A DNA stretch of 47,854 nucleotides from Synechococcus sp. SP2 MAG (GCA_030756895.1 JAVBIX010000071.1:1-47854); one strand, 5' to 3'; numbered from the stretch's first letter, positions 19,092 to 29,110 are shown. Made by a program: numbers and translations. Notes: a model not told the origin generated them from the letters alone.

Positions 19092-19385
19092 TCAATAAAG
19101 CTCATCTTCTGCATTTGCAGACACTGAACAGTCACTAACGGGATACGAAACACACAAAAGGGCAAAACCTGCAGCAATCTGGTCATCATCCAGGAAACTT
19201 TGATCACTTTGATCGATAGAGCCAGTCGTTACCTTCCCAGCACAAGTTGAGCATGCACCTGCTCGACAGGAATATGGCATATCAATTCCATGCTCTTCAG
19301 CAGCATCAAGGATATATTGATCATCTGGGCAATTGAAAACTTTTTCAGCACCATCAACAAGGAGTGTCACCTTAAAATCAGCCAC
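19092..19385 (-). CDS. Plant-type [2Fe-2S] ferredoxin
   Basis: A 97-aa soluble electron carrier with the full chloroplast-type cluster ligand set Cys40, Cys45, Cys48 (CRAGACSTC) and Cys78. The acidic surface (DDQ, EDELY end) suits docking to photosystem I and FNR. The sequence is somewhat divergent from the major photosynthetic ferredoxin, for example [18 protein letters not shown] and the [11 protein letters not shown] tail, so it may be an alternative isoform. It stands alone in an AT-rich region, with no operon partner. Confidence 0.93.
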   Translation of the reverse strand: MADFKVTLLVDGAEKVFNCPDDQYILDAAEEHGIDMPYSCRAGACSTCAGKVTTGSIDQSDQSFLDDDQIAAGFALLCVSYPVSDCSVSANAEDELY

Positions 19386-19656
19386 TTAATGAGTTGCAAT
19401 TGAATTAAGTTTTAGCAATTCCTACTTTGCGAATGCGAAAAATCAACAACTCCACACCTGAACATAGCTTTGAATCATTAGCTACATCAGTGGGCCGTGA
19501 AGTCGCTAACGGCATAGCCCTAATCTAAAAAAAGACACTTCACATTCAACATCAATAGTTAGATACAAATGCTTATTAAATGCCAAATCACGAAAATTAC
19601 CTTAATTGCGCCTATTAATTCAATTTAATTCCTAAAACAGATATGCCAGGCGCACC
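19386..19656. other. AT-rich intergenic stretch
   Basis: About 270 bp between the ferredoxin start and the stop of the 66-aa gene. It is clearly AT-rich, with no coding frame, no strong inverted repeat and no recognisable regulatory motif. It presumably holds the ferredoxin promoter on the minus strand. Confidence 0.4.
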
Positions 19657-19857
19657 TTATCCGGCTTCCATTTCAAACGACTGCTCAAGCAAACACCTAA
19701 AGAGCTGATCTTTGCTTTCAGCCAAAAACTGTTGTTCCAGAGGATCACCTCCAGGCCAATTACGAAGCGCGTCACAAGTGGTTTTGTACGCTAATCGCAA
19801 TGCCTCAAGGTTCAAATGAACGGTGGCAACAATTTCACCAGAATAATCTTGTGACAT
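19657..19857 (-). CDS. 66-aa conserved hypothetical protein
   Basis: A 66-residue soluble acidic protein beginning MSQDYSGEIVATVHLNLEAL and ending LLEQSFEMEAG, predicted helical. Its start lies 11 bp after the stop of another tiny minus-strand gene (19869-20027), so the pair probably forms one operon. No motif or family is recognised. Confidence 0.55.
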   Translation of the reverse strand: MSQDYSGEIVATVHLNLEALRLAYKTTCDALRNWPGGDPLEQQFLAESKDQLFRCLLEQSFEMEAG

Positions 19858-19868
19858 TGAATGACTCG

Positions 19869-20027
19869 TTATTTTTCTGAAATGACGCGGGCTGTGGCGG
19901 CCTTTTGCATGAAGTAAAGGTCTAAAAGCTGTCCAGCGACTTCCTTGAGCTCATTCATGTCACTGGCTTGCTGGATAGCCCCCTGAAGCTGAAGCTTTTC
20001 GAATTGAAAGTGGAGAGGCAGACTCAT
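19869..20027 (-). CDS. 52-aa conserved hypothetical protein
   Basis: ATG 20027 to TAA 19869 encodes MSLPLHFQFEKLQLQGAIQQ, continuing with ELKEVAGQLLDLYFMQKAAT and ending RVISEK. It is a compact helical peptide with regular amphipathic spacing. The sequence looks conserved and resembles short proteins I recall from other cyanobacteria, without known function. It is cotranscribed with the 66-aa gene downstream, and tRNA-Val lies upstream on the same strand. Confidence 0.6.
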   Translation of the reverse strand: MSLPLHFQFEKLQLQGAIQQASDMNELKEVAGQLLDLYFMQKAATARVISEK

Positions 20028-20231
20028 GGCGCAGCGGTAGCTCCAGACGAATGTAAAGAACTATCAAGATTCAATTGGTAGTCATTTCTACTCAAAGCCA
20101 ATCAGCTTCAAAACATGCGGCGCTATCCAAGCTGTGCCGCAACCTCCCGCACGCAATACAAAAACGAGCATCGCCCATTAATGAGCGATCAAACAGCCGA
20201 GTGCTACTGGGCTATTGAAGGTGAGCTGAAA

Positions 20232-20303
<72 letters not shown>

Positions 20304-20362
20304 TTACACAGGGATTCTGCCTGAAGATGCCAGGCTATGTCCAACACGGTGCTTCAACAAGC

Positions 20363-20875
20363 ATGGCTTCCGGCCGGGAGCACGATCGAGCCACCTGTTT
20401 GCTGGCTTTGTTCTATGGGGTCATTTGGTGGCCATGGCTAGGGATCAGCGGTGCCGTCTGCAGTGGACTGGCCTTTTTGTTCGGCGGACTCTTCCTTTCA
20501 CCTGATCTCGATATCAATTCCAGGCCCTACCAACGTTGGGGTGCACTGCGCTGGCTGTGGTGGCCCTACCAACGCCTGATCCGTCACCGCTCGGTGTTGT
20601 CGCATAGCCCATTTCTTGGAACGGCCATTCGGATCATCTATCTCAGCTTTTTAGTGGCAGCCATGAGTTGGATAGGCAGCCGTTGGGGCACCCCCACGCC
20701 AGAGCAATGGCGGAGCTTGCTTCAACAGACCTGGAACGACTCATCCAACGCCGTTCTGATCGCACTGATTGGCCTTGAAGCGAGCGCTTGGCTGCATCTG
20801 ATTCAAGACGGTGACCCCATGCCAAGACTGCCGATCAAGCTTCAGCTGCCTCGCAAGCGAAGACGCCGTCGCTGA
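20363..20875 (+). CDS. DUF2227-like predicted metal-binding membrane protein
   Basis: A 170-aa protein from ATG 20363 (MASGREHDRATCLLAL); an ATG at 20327 is the other option. Conserved-looking His/Asp residues in SGREHDRAT, LSPDLDINSRP and RHRSVLSHSPF match the metal-binding pattern of DUF2227/YdjM-like predicted metal-dependent proteins. Hydrophobic segments near residues 15-50 and 90-115 indicate membrane association. The tail is very basic (LPRKRRRRR). Its biochemical role is unknown. Confidence 0.78.
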   Translation: MASGREHDRATCLLALFYGVIWWPWLGISGAVCSGLAFLFGGLFLSPDLDINSRPYQRWGALRWLWWPYQRLIRHRSVLSHSPFLGTAIRIIYLSFLVAAMSWIGSRWGTPTPEQWRSLLQQTWNDSSNAVLIALIGLEASAWLHLIQDGDPMPRLPIKLQLPRKRRRRR

Positions 20876-20957
20876 CTCACTACATCTGTTTAACCGCCTC
20901 TGGTTCAGTCGAAGGCTTGCCTAGCACCGACACTTAAAGACTCCTCGACCTGCCCCC

Positions 20958-21806
20958 ATGAGCGACGCCATGCACGATCTGGTCGAGGTGGTCGCGCAAT
21001 TGCGCGACCCCAACCACGGTTGCCCTTGGGACCTCAAGCAAACGCATCAGACGTTGGTGCCCTACGTCTTGGAAGAGGCTCACGAAGTCGTGGATGCGAT
21101 CCGCCATGGCGATGATCGACACCTCAAAGAGGAGCTAGGCGATCTGCTCCTGCAAGTCGTTCTGCACGCCCAACTCGCTCAAGAACAACAGCGCTTCGAT
21201 CTCGACGCGATTTCTCGTGGAATCACTGAGAAGTTAATTCGCCGCCATCCGCATGTCTTTGGCAATGCAGAGGCCCATGACAGCGAAACCGTCTCAGCGA
21301 ATTGGGACGCCATCAAAGCCGCAGAACAAACCGAGCGGGGCGAAAGTCCCTCCGAATCCACCAGCCCGTTGAGTGATCAACTCATCAGAAAAATTCGCGG
21401 ACAACCAGCTCTGGCTGGAGCCATGACCATCTCGCGCAAAGCCGCCAAAGCAGGGTTTGAGTGGGATGACATGAAGGGGGTTTGGGACAAAGTGCATGAG
21501 GAGCTTGATGAACTCAAGGAAGCGGTTTCCTCCGGTGATCCAAAGCACGCTCAGGAAGAGCTCGGCGACCTGCTGTTCACGCTTGTGAACGTGGCTCGCT
21601 GGTGTGACATTCAGCCGGAAGAAGGACTCGCAGGCACCAACCAGCGCTTTCTCGATCGCTTCTCTCGCGTGGAAGCCGCTCTGGGGGGTGACCTCCAAGA
21701 ACGCAGCATCAAGGAACTGGAAACGGTTTGGCAGCAAGCAAAACTGGCCATCCGTGCCGAACAAGCCTCCAGCACCCCACCTCACAACAACCATCCCGAT
21801 TCGTGA
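20958..21806 (+). CDS. mazG: Nucleoside triphosphate pyrophosphohydrolase MazG
   Basis: Hydrolyses NTPs and dNTPs to NMP plus PPi, thought to cleanse the nucleotide pool and affect (p)ppGpp levels. The 282-aa product has two tandem MazG domains. The first contains DPNHGCPWDLKQTHQTL, the metal-binding EEAHEVVDAI and ELGDLLLQVVLHAQLA. The second contains GFEWDD, EELDELKEAV and EELGDLLFTLVNVARW. ATG 20958 is used; ATG 20970 is possible. It is convergent with the ArfB-like gene, 16 bp apart. Confidence 0.94.
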   Translation: MSDAMHDLVEVVAQLRDPNHGCPWDLKQTHQTLVPYVLEEAHEVVDAIRHGDDRHLKEELGDLLLQVVLHAQLAQEQQRFDLDAISRGITEKLIRRHPHVFGNAEAHDSETVSANWDAIKAAEQTERGESPSESTSPLSDQLIRKIRGQPALAGAMTISRKAAKAGFEWDDMKGVWDKVHEELDELKEAVSSGDPKHAQEELGDLLFTLVNVARWCDIQPEEGLAGTNQRFLDRFSRVEAALGGDLQERSIKELETVWQQAKLAIRAEQASSTPPHNNHPDS

Positions 21807-21822
21807 GCATGCTCCCCATCGT

Positions 21823-22257
21823 TCAATCGTCCAACGACGGACGCTGTTGACGATTTTTTTTGATCTGACTGCGACGCCCCTTGGCCTCAAGGCGTCGCTT
21901 CACAGCACCTCGTCCTGGACGCGTGGCCCGGCGCTGTGGAGGCGGTGGCTTCAAACCTTCTCGCAACAAGTCAGCCAGCCGAGCCATCGCTCGCTGGCGG
22001 TTTTGCCACTGAGAGCGCTCCTCTGCAGCCACCACACGCACGCAGCCATCTGCTATTCGAGATGCCAGGACCTCCATCAGCCGTTGTCGCCGAAACGGAC
22101 CCAACACCGCCGAATTGGCAAGATCAAACACCAGCTCAACCCGAGAATCCGTGGTGTTAACGCCCTGTCCTCCAGGACCTGAGGCGCGGGAAAATCGCCA
22201 TTGAAGCTCCCTCGAAGGGATCACCAGGCGAGCATTCACGGTGAGATCCTGGGGCAT
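21823..22257 (-). CDS. arfB: Peptidyl-tRNA hydrolase ArfB-like (ribosome rescue)
   Basis: A 144-aa stand-alone release-factor-like protein. The catalytic GGQ motif is at residues 29-31 in SRASGPGGQGVNTTDSRVEL, as in YaeJ/ArfB/ICT1 proteins that free peptides from stalled ribosomes. The C-terminal tail is rich in Arg/Lys (RRLEAKGRRSQIKKNRQQ), fitting the tail that enters the empty mRNA channel. No stop-codon-recognition domain is present. It is a single gene between mazG and speE. Confidence 0.88.
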   Translation of the reverse strand: MPQDLTVNARLVIPSRELQWRFSRASGPGGQGVNTTDSRVELVFDLANSAVLGPFRRQRLMEVLASRIADGCVRVVAAEERSQWQNRQRAMARLADLLREGLKPPPPQRRATRPGRGAVKRRLEAKGRRSQIKKNRQQRPSLDD

Positions 22258-22379
22258 CGATCCAGCACTCCTTCAGTGCATCCATCGCTGAGCGAGCGAC
22301 TGACACCCTTGACCTTGGCATCACGCCATCCAACCGGTGCTGGTTTTAGCTAGATGGAGCGAACGTCCAGCGCCCCGCC

Positions 22380-23243
22380 ATGACCACTGCACCTGAAACC
22401 AGTGGCAACTGGATCGATGAGCACCACAACGGCGTGCGCTATGGCCTAAAAGGCCGCGTGCTGGTGGAGGAACAAAGCGACTTTCAGCGAATCACTGTGA
22501 TCGATAGCCAGCGCTACGGGAAGGGACTCCTATTAGACGGCTGCTGGATGACCGCTGAGCACCAGGAACGCCACTACCACGAATCCTTAGTGCATCCTGC
22601 GCTCTGCACGGCCGCGGCCATCGAGCGCGTGCTGGTGATCGGCGGCGGTGATGGCGGAACCGCCCGCGAATGCCTGCGCCACCCAGGGGTGAAGCACCTC
22701 GACCTGGTGGAGATCGACGGCCGGGTTGTGGATCTCAGCCAAGAACATCTGCCCTCGATCGGAGGCGGGTGCTGGAACGACCCCCGCTTCCACCTGCGCG
22801 TTGCTGATGGGATCGCTTGGGCCGCTGAAGCCGAAGACGCCTCTTATGACGTTGTTTTAGTGGATGGATCAGACCCCACAGGGCCCGCCGAAGGCCTGTT
22901 TAACCGAGCCTTCTTCAGCAACTGTTGCCGCATCCTCAAGCCGGGGGGGGTGTTTGCCACCCAAAGCGAATCACCCGAAGCCTTCCGCCAAGTGCACATC
23001 GACATGGTGAAGCTCATTCGCGAACTATTTGGCCACGCTGATCCTCTCTACGGCTGGGTCCCGATGTATCCAAGTGGCTGGTGGAGCTGGACCTTTGCAG
23101 CCAAGGATGGGCCCCGCTATCTCACTGTTCAAAGCGAGCGCGCCGCAGCCGTGGCCGAAGGCTGTGCAATCTGGAGTCCCCGCTGGCAGCAAGGAGCCTT
23201 CAACACCATTCCAGCCTTCATTGAACGGGAACTCAATCCATGA
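22380..23243 (+). CDS. speE: Spermidine (polyamine) synthase
   Basis: Transfers an aminopropyl group from decarboxylated S-adenosylmethionine to putrescine. The 287-aa product has the class I methyltransferase-like fold with [18 protein letters not shown], the acidic EIDGRVV, and the catalytic [14 protein letters not shown] motif. Tyr/Trp residues of the substrate pocket are present ([14 protein letters not shown]). Its stop overlaps the speB start (ATGA), so polyamine synthesis genes are coupled here. Exact polyamine specificity cannot be read by eye. Confidence 0.93.
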   Translation: MTTAPETSGNWIDEHHNGVRYGLKGRVLVEEQSDFQRITVIDSQRYGKGLLLDGCWMTAEHQERHYHESLVHPALCTAAAIERVLVIGGGDGGTARECLRHPGVKHLDLVEIDGRVVDLSQEHLPSIGGGCWNDPRFHLRVADGIAWAAEAEDASYDVVLVDGSDPTGPAEGLFNRAFFSNCCRILKPGGVFATQSESPEAFRQVHIDMVKLIRELFGHADPLYGWVPMYPSGWWSWTFAAKDGPRYLTVQSERAAAVAEGCAIWSPRWQQGAFNTIPAFIERELNP

Positions 23244-24118
23244 CCAATCCCACAACCCAACCGATTGATCAGAGCCTGTTTGACGATGAGGGTGCCATTT
23301 TCATGGGAGCACGCCGCAATCCAAAGGGATGCCGAGTGGCCTTATTTGGCGTTCCCTATGACGGCACTACCTCATTCCGCCCTGGCACCCGATTTGGCCC
23401 AGCCGCAATTCGTGAGGTGAGCACAGGTCTTGAGACCTACTGCCCCCAGCTGGATCGAGACCTCGAAGACATCGCTTACGCCGATATTGGAGCCGTTGAG
23501 ATTCCCTACGGCGATCCGGAGCCCGTTGTGGATGCCGTGTGCCATGCCACCAGCACCGTGCTTGCTGCAGGCATGAAGCCGCTGATGCTTGGCGGTGAGC
23601 ATTCGATCAGTTCTGGTGCGGTTGCGGCTGTAGCGAAACAGCACCCCGATCTCGTGCTGGTGCAACTCGATGCCCATGCCGACTTACGGCATGAGTGGCT
23701 TGGGGCCCGTCACAGCCATGCCTGCGCCATGCGCCGCTGTTTGGAGGTGCTTCCCAGCCAGCAGCTCATGCAGATTGCGATCCGCAGCGGCACCTGTGAT
23801 GAATTCAAAGAGCTCCACAGCAGCGGACGCCTGATCTCAGTGCAAGACATTCCAAATCGGATGAGCACGCTCAGGGGACGGCCGATCTACCTCACGGTGG
23901 ACCTCGACTGGTTTGACCCTGCTGTGATGCCAGGGACAGGGACCCCAGAACCAGGTGGATTTGTTTGGAACGATTTTGCAGCTGTGATCAACGAGCTACG
24001 CCATCACCGCTTAATGGGCGCAGACGTGGTGGAGCTCGCGCCCCAACTCGATCCGAGTGGGATCAGTAGCGTTTTAGCTGCCAAAGTCACACGAAGCCTG
24101 CTGCTGTTGATGACTTAG
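23240..24118 (+). CDS. speB: Agmatinase (ureohydrolase family)
   Basis: Releases urea from agmatine to give putrescine, the substrate of the coupled spermidine synthase. The 292-aa arginase-superfamily protein keeps all six Mn ligands: His121 (GGEHS), Asp144, His146 and Asp148 (DAHADLR), Asp221 and Asp223 (DLDWFDP). The N-terminal [19 protein letters not shown] motif is typical. Start overlaps speE by 4 bp. A related ureohydrolase such as guanidinobutyrase is possible; the speE context favours agmatinase. The urea produced could feed the urease encoded at 44-47 kb. Confidence 0.9.
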   Translation: MTNPTTQPIDQSLFDDEGAIFMGARRNPKGCRVALFGVPYDGTTSFRPGTRFGPAAIREVSTGLETYCPQLDRDLEDIAYADIGAVEIPYGDPEPVVDAVCHATSTVLAAGMKPLMLGGEHSISSGAVAAVAKQHPDLVLVQLDAHADLRHEWLGARHSHACAMRRCLEVLPSQQLMQIAIRSGTCDEFKELHSSGRLISVQDIPNRMSTLRGRPIYLTVDLDWFDPAVMPGTGTPEPGGFVWNDFAAVINELRHHRLMGADVVELAPQLDPSGISSVLAAKVTRSLLLLMT

Positions 24119-24310
24119 TAGGTCGCTCGATCAACGGCTCATGCATCTAGGCGACGCTATTCATCCGCTTCAGCTTCATTATCGATGCTGCAGTTAGTCA
24201 AAGGACTGAACACAACAAGACATCAGCAACAAACAAGTCGTTAGCGGATGTTTATCTATAGCTAGCCCAAACGCCTCAACGAAAAATCAAATCAAGGCGA
24301 GAACTCATTT

Positions 24311-24347
24311 GATTCCACATTCAAAGTCGAACTTTGAATGTGGAATC
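24311..24347. repeat. Perfect 17-bp inverted repeat with 3-nt loop
   Basis: GATTCCACATTCAAAGT, then CGA, then its exact reverse complement: 34 of 37 bases paired. No T-run follows on either strand, so it is not a standard intrinsic terminator. It lies in the 620-bp gap between speB and gcvT, and the last codons of a weak minus-strand ORF run into it. The gap left of it (24119-24310) shows nothing I can name. It could be a bidirectional transcript end, a repeat-family copy or a protein-binding palindrome. Confidence 0.85.
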
Positions 24348-24680
24348 CTGATCAGACGTTTGCATCGAATCACAAAAATCCAGCTGACGATCCAAGGGAA
24401 CCAATAAGGGCTCCTGAAGATTGAACTCAGGAAGAGATGGTGGGCGACTCGTCCAGTGGTGACAGAACACCTGGTTCGCCAACTCCGCATGAACAGAAAG
24501 TCGTCGTAAGCGACACCACCCAGAACCTGTTGCTGCAGGGGGTGTGCAATGCACGCAGGATTGGCAACTTGACTGAGTCACATCACACCTGCTGAAACGT
24601 GAGACCAGACTAAGGACGCTTGCCAAAGCGGACCATAAAACCGCCACAATCTGCTGCTTTGCTTCCAATTCCAGGATCAA
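24321..24680 (-). CDS. Doubtful ORF in the speB-gcvT gap
   Basis: TTG 24680 (or GTG 24554) to TGA 24321 gives 119 or 77 residues. The C-terminal half (LSVHAELANQVFCHHW, then LPEFNLQEPLLVPLDRQLDF) has a protein-like composition, while the first 40 residues look random. The stop codon is inside the perfect palindrome at 24311-24347. It may be a real small gene, or a decayed one whose N-terminus has lost its frame. No family recognised. Confidence 0.28.
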   Translation of the reverse strand: MILELEAKQQIVAVLWSALASVLSLVSRFSRCDVTQSSCQSCVHCTPPAATGSGWCRLRRLSVHAELANQVFCHHWTSRPPSLPEFNLQEPLLVPLDRQLDFCDSMQTSDQDSTFKVRL

Positions 24681-24739
24681 TTCCTATCAGCGCGCAAATT
24701 GGTTCATAGGATTTGAGCGCTAGCGCCTCGGCCTCGGTC

Positions 24740-25849
24740 ATGGACCAGAACTTCACACCGCTCCATGACCTCTGCATCGCCGCCGGAGGTCGAATGGTGT
24801 CTTTTGCTGGATGGGAAATGCCCGTTCAGTTTTCAGGGCTCATGGCTGAACACAAGGCCGTACGCAGCGATAGCGGCATGTTTGATATTTCCCACATGGG
24901 AGTTCTGCGGATTGAAGGTGCCAATCCCAAAGATGCTTTGCAACATCTTGTTCCGAGTGATCTGCACCGAATCGGCCCTGGCCAAGCCTGCTATTCGGTC
25001 TTGCTGAATGAACAAGGCGGAATCATTGATGACTTAATCATTTATGACCTCGGGCCATCGTTGCTGGACGCAAGCCACGAAACCCTGCTGATTGTGATCA
25101 ATGCAGCTTGCGCAGAAACCGACACAGCCTGGATTCGCCAACATCTTGAGGAAGCTGATCTGCAGGTCCTCGACGAAAAGAAGGACGGCGTGTTGCTCGC
25201 TCTCCAAGGGCCAAAGGCAATCAGCCTTCTGGAGCGATTAAGTGGCAGCGATCTCAGTGAACTGCCGCGATTCGGCCACTGCAGTCTCAACATCCAAGGA
25301 CTCACAGCTCCAGTCTTCACAGCGCGCACGGGCTACACCGGAGAGGATGGCGTGGAGTTGCTGCTCACGGCAGACGACGGACGCACGCTTTGGCAGCAAT
25401 TGATCGAGGAGGGCGTGACACCCTGCGGCCTCGGCGCTCGCGACACCCTGCGTCTGGAGGCAGCCATGCATCTCTACGGCCAAGACATGAACGCTGCCAC
25501 CACACCTTTTGAAGCCGGCTTGGGGTGGCTTGTGCATCTGGAAATGCCCGCCACTTTCATCGGACGTAAAGCCCTTGAGCAAGCGGCTGAACAAGGACCT
25601 TCCAAGCGTCTGGTGGGCTTGAAACTGCAAGGCCGTTCAATTGCCCGCCACGATTACCCCGTCATCCACAACGGATCGACCGTGGGGGTGGTGACGAGCG
25701 GCAGCTGGTCCCCCACTCTCGAAGAGCCCATTGCCCTCGCCTCCCTTCCACCAGCCCTTGCCAAGCTCGGCACAGAGCTCAGTGTGGAGATCCGCGGGCA
25801 GCTACAACCGGCCACCGTGGTGAAGCGTCCCTTCTATCGCCGTTCTTAG
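24740..25849 (+). CDS. gcvT: Glycine cleavage system T protein (aminomethyltransferase)
   Basis: Transfers the methylene group from aminomethyl-lipoyl H-protein to tetrahydrofolate in glycine cleavage, part of photorespiratory glycine use. From ATG 24740 it has 369 aa; an in-frame TTG at 24713 adds nine Ser/Ala-rich residues. Family segments are clear: [59 protein letters not shown] and [17 protein letters not shown]. The other gcv genes are not adjacent. I saw no glycine-riboswitch sequence in the leader. Confidence 0.94.
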   Translation: MDQNFTPLHDLCIAAGGRMVSFAGWEMPVQFSGLMAEHKAVRSDSGMFDISHMGVLRIEGANPKDALQHLVPSDLHRIGPGQACYSVLLNEQGGIIDDLIIYDLGPSLLDASHETLLIVINAACAETDTAWIRQHLEEADLQVLDEKKDGVLLALQGPKAISLLERLSGSDLSELPRFGHCSLNIQGLTAPVFTARTGYTGEDGVELLLTADDGRTLWQQLIEEGVTPCGLGARDTLRLEAAMHLYGQDMNAATTPFEAGLGWLVHLEMPATFIGRKALEQAAEQGPSKRLVGLKLQGRSIARHDYPVIHNGSTVGVVTSGSWSPTLEEPIALASLPPALAKLGTELSVEIRGQLQPATVVKRPFYRRS

Positions 25850-25910
25850 TCGGGGCACAGGCTTCTTGGCACAGGCTGTGGGAAACTCTGCTCTCTCCAG
25901 CGAAACTCCC

Positions 25911-27746
25911 ATGCGCAGCAACGGATGCGGCGACCTGCGCGACACGCACATCGACGAAACCGTTCAGCTCTGCGGCTGGGTGGATCGCCGCCGCGATCAT
26001 GGCGGGGTGATCTTTATCGACCTACGCGACCGCAGCGGCACGGTTCAAATCACCGTGGATCCGGACCTTGGCGCTGATGCCTTTGCCGTCGCAGAACACT
26101 TGCGTAGCGAAACCGTCTTGCAAGTCCAGGGCAAGGTTCGGGCCCGTCCCGGTGAGTCGAAGAATGACCGCCTTGCCACCGGTGCGGTGGAGGTTTTAGC
26201 AAGCAGCATCCACGTGCTCAACAGCGTGAAAGGCACGCTTCCGTTCCCAGTATCTGTCCATGACGAGGAAAACACGCGCGAAGAACTGCGCCTCCGCCAC
26301 CGCTTTTTAGATCTGCGCCGTAAGCGCATGAGCGACAACCTGCGCTTGCGTGCCAAAACGATCCAAACGGCGCGCCGATTCCTCGAAGACGAAGGCTTTA
26401 TCGAAGTAGAAACTCCGGTGCTGACCCGCTCAACACCAGAAGGCGCCAGGGATTACATCCTTCCAAGCCGCGTCTGCGGTGGTGAATGGTTCGCACTTCC
26501 CCAGTCCCCGCAGCTGTTTAAGCAGCTGCTGATGGTGGGCGGCATTGAGCGGTACTACCAAGTGGCTCGCTGCTTCCGCGATGAGGACCTGCGGGCAGAT
26601 CGACAGCCTGAGTTCACGCAACTGGACATGGAGATGAGCTTCATGGGCCAGGAGCAGATCCTCGAGCTCAATGAACGTTTGATTGCTGCCATTTGGAAAA
26701 CGGTTAAGGGGATTGATCTGCCTCTGCCGTTTCCACGCCTGACCTGGCACGAGGCGATGGAGCGCTATGGAACGGATCGCCCCGACACCCGTTACGGCAT
26801 GGAGCTCACCAATGTGAGCGACATCGTGAAAGACATGGGTTTCAAGGTGTTCAGTGGAGCCGTGAAGTCCGGCGGCTCCGTGAAGTGCATTGCGGTTGTT
26901 GGAGGCAATGACGCTGTGTCCAATGTGCGCATCAAACCCGGTGGTGACGTGTTTAGCGAAGCCCAAGCGGCAGGAGCCGGTGGCCTGGCCTTCATCCGGG
27001 TGCGTGAGGGCGGCGAAATCGACACGATCGGCGCCATCAAGGACAACCTGTCAGAAGAACAGAAGCAAACCCTGCTGCAGCGCACCGGGGCTCAGCCCGG
27101 AACCCTGTTGCTCTTTGGTGCTGGAGACACCGCAACAGTGAACAAAGCTCTTGATCGCGTGCGCCAATATCTCGCCAAAGAGATGGGGCTCGTAAAGCCC
27201 GACAGAGACAACGATCAGTGGAATTTTCTGTGGGTCGTCGATTTCCCGATGTTCGAATTCAATAAGGACGAAAATCGGCTCGAAGCCCTGCACCATCCCT
27301 TCTGCGCCCCGAACACCACCGACCTTGGCGATAAGCCTGAGGAGTGGGCCAAAACCCTTCCCACAGCTCGCGCCCAGGCCTACGACCTGGTTCTCAACGG
27401 CTTGGAACTAGGAGGGGGCTCCCTGCGTATTCACGACTCCGCCCTGCAGCGAGAAGTGCTGAACAGCATCGGGCTTGCTCCGGAGGAGGCCCAAGAGCAG
27501 TTCGGATTCTTGGTCGATGCGCTCGACATGGGAGCACCTCCCCACGGTGGACTGGCTTTTGGAGTGGACCGAATGGTGATGCTGCTCGCTGGAGAGGACT
27601 CGATCCGCGACACAATCGCGTTCCCAAAAACCCAGCAGGCACGCTGCCTGATGACCTCAGCACCCGCAGGCGTCTCTGCGCGCCAGCTCGACGATCTGCA
27701 TGTCGCCAGCACCTGGGTGGATCCCGTGACAGAGAACACTGACTAG
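25911..27746 (+). CDS. aspS: Aspartyl-tRNA synthetase
   Basis: Class IIb synthetase for tRNA-Asp (possibly also Asn). From ATG 25911 the product is 611 aa and begins [20 protein letters not shown]; the frame opens further up at 25866. The OB-fold anticodon domain ([18 protein letters not shown]), motif 2 ([25 protein letters not shown] region), a bacterial GAD insertion and motif 3 ([22 protein letters not shown] region) are all present. The length is typical of bacterial-type AspRS. It lies 61 bp after gcvT on the same strand. Confidence 0.96.
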   Translation: MRSNGCGDLRDTHIDETVQLCGWVDRRRDHGGVIFIDLRDRSGTVQITVDPDLGADAFAVAEHLRSETVLQVQGKVRARPGESKNDRLATGAVEVLASSIHVLNSVKGTLPFPVSVHDEENTREELRLRHRFLDLRRKRMSDNLRLRAKTIQTARRFLEDEGFIEVETPVLTRSTPEGARDYILPSRVCGGEWFALPQSPQLFKQLLMVGGIERYYQVARCFRDEDLRADRQPEFTQLDMEMSFMGQEQILELNERLIAAIWKTVKGIDLPLPFPRLTWHEAMERYGTDRPDTRYGMELTNVSDIVKDMGFKVFSGAVKSGGSVKCIAVVGGNDAVSNVRIKPGGDVFSEAQAAGAGGLAFIRVREGGEIDTIGAIKDNLSEEQKQTLLQRTGAQPGTLLLFGAGDTATVNKALDRVRQYLAKEMGLVKPDRDNDQWNFLWVVDFPMFEFNKDENRLEALHHPFCAPNTTDLGDKPEEWAKTLPTARAQAYDLVLNGLELGGGSLRIHDSALQREVLNSIGLAPEEAQEQFGFLVDALDMGAPPHGGLAFGVDRMVMLLAGEDSIRDTIAFPKTQQARCLMTSAPAGVSARQLDDLHVASTWVDPVTENTD

Positions 27747-27839
27747 CCGCAACGCAAAACCCGAACACAAACCAACGTTTCTGCAGACCAAGTGGCTTAA
27801 ACCGAGACCCTTGAGGCATCTCCTCGAATTCTCAGTCCT

Positions 27840-28970
27840 TTGTCCGCCAGCTCCTCATCAACGGGATCAGCCCCGATCCGCTGGAGCGGCGGCAATGACC
27901 TGTTGCGTCTCTACCTGAAGGACATCGGTCGGGTGGACCTGCTCACCGCTGAAGACGAGGTGTTGTTGTCGCGGCTCGTGCAGCAATACGAGCGCCTGAA
28001 GAGCGAAGAACGTCACTTAGCCGAAGATCATCCAGCGATCGAACGGTTGCTGTGCCTAGAGGAACTGCAGTTAAGAGAGGCCAACCATCTCTCTCACTGG
28101 CCCACAAGACAGGAATGGGCACGGGCCGCCGAGATGCCTTTGCAAGAACTGAACCAGGCCATCACCAAGGGCTATGAAACCTGGGCGGGTCTGATTGACT
28201 CCGACAGCCGCGAGCTTCAGCGGCGTCTCCGCGAAGGGCGAAAGGCTCGTGACCGGATGATCCAGGCCAATTTGCGCTTGGTGGTGGCCGTAGCGAAGAA
28301 GTACCAGCACCGAGGCATGGAACTGCTGGATCTGGTGCAAGAGGGCACCTTGGGACTCGAACGGGCGGTTGAAAAATTTGATTCCACCCGTGGCTTTCGC
28401 TTCAGCACCTACTCCTATTGGTGGATTCGCCAAGGGATCACACGGGCGATCGCCACCCAAAGCCGCACCATCCGCCTCCCCGTCCACATCACCGAAAAGC
28501 TCAACCGAATCAAACGGGTGCAGCAAGAGATCGCCAGCAATGAAGGGCGCACTGCGTCGATGTCAGATCTTGCCAGGGAGCTCAGCGTCAGCGAAGACAC
28601 GGTGCGTCAAACCCTGGCTCGCGTTCCACGGTCTGTGTCTCTGGAAACCAAGGTGGGCCGGGATCAAGAGACCCAGCTTGGGGAGCTCTTAGAAGACGAA
28701 CACGCCACACCAGAGCAGACCCTCACCCGCGATGCACTCCACGACGATCTCGAACATTTGCTTGATGAGCTGACCCCGAGGGAAGCCACCGTGATTCGTT
28801 GTCGCTTTGGACTAGAAGACGACACCCCCCGAACCCTCGCCCAAATCGGCGAAGACATGAACCTCTCCCGCGAACGGGTGCGTCAGATCGAAACCCGGGC
28901 TCTGTTGAAACTGCGCCAGCCCCAGCGCCGGAGCAAGGTTCGTGATTACATCCAATCCCTGGATTCTTAA
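27840..28970 (+). CDS. RNA polymerase sigma factor, sigma-70 family (group 2-like)
   Basis: A 376-aa sigma factor starting at TTG 27840. Region 1.2 (NDLLRLYLKDIGRVDLL), region 2 with the core-binding and -10 recognition helices (MIQANLRLVVAVAKKY, then GFRFSTYSYWWIRQGITRAI), region 3 (RLPVHITEKLNRI) and region 4 with the -35 helix-turn-helix (LAQIGEDMNLSRERVRQIE) are all intact. A 90-residue spacer between 1.2 and 2 and the absence of a long region 1.1 fit a non-essential group 2 factor (SigB-E type) rather than the housekeeping RpoD/SigA. It may be involved in stress, light or nutrient responses. Confidence 0.92.
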   Translation: MSASSSSTGSAPIRWSGGNDLLRLYLKDIGRVDLLTAEDEVLLSRLVQQYERLKSEERHLAEDHPAIERLLCLEELQLREANHLSHWPTRQEWARAAEMPLQELNQAITKGYETWAGLIDSDSRELQRRLREGRKARDRMIQANLRLVVAVAKKYQHRGMELLDLVQEGTLGLERAVEKFDSTRGFRFSTYSYWWIRQGITRAIATQSRTIRLPVHITEKLNRIKRVQQEIASNEGRTASMSDLARELSVSEDTVRQTLARVPRSVSLETKVGRDQETQLGELLEDEHATPEQTLTRDALHDDLEHLLDELTPREATVIRCRFGLEDDTPRTLAQIGEDMNLSRERVRQIETRALLKLRQPQRRSKVRDYIQSLDS

Positions 28971-28981
28971 ACCAACCACTC

Positions 28982-29107
28982 GTTTCAATTCCCATCAACA
29001 TCGGCATCAGCAGCGCACCACGGGAAGAGATCGCTGCTGAATTCAGCCAATGGCTACAGATCCACGAAAGAACAGCCTGGATGCTGCGCAGCCTGCTGGA
29101 GAACTAA
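28982..29107 (+). pseudogene. Probable dps remnant with internal deletion
   Basis: The frame ending at TAA 29107 reads ...PINIGISSAPREEIAAEFSQ then WLQIHERTAWMLRSLLEN. From memory of cyanobacterial Dps (ferritin-like DNA-protection) proteins, NIGIS-x-x-x-R-x-x-IA is the usual N-terminus, and LQ(I/V)HE(K/R)xAWMLRSLLE the usual C-terminus. The roughly 110 residues between them, with the ferroxidase ligands, are missing. There is no ATG, GTG or TTG ahead of the remnant in frame; it begins 12 bp after the sigma stop. So it reads as a deletion relic, not an expressed gene. Confidence 0.6.
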
Positions 29108-29110
29108 CCA

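Noticed and set aside
24348-24739. Possible glycine riboswitch in front of gcvT
   Set aside because: The region contains a few short stems, but I could not find the conserved glycine-aptamer core sequences or a tandem arrangement.
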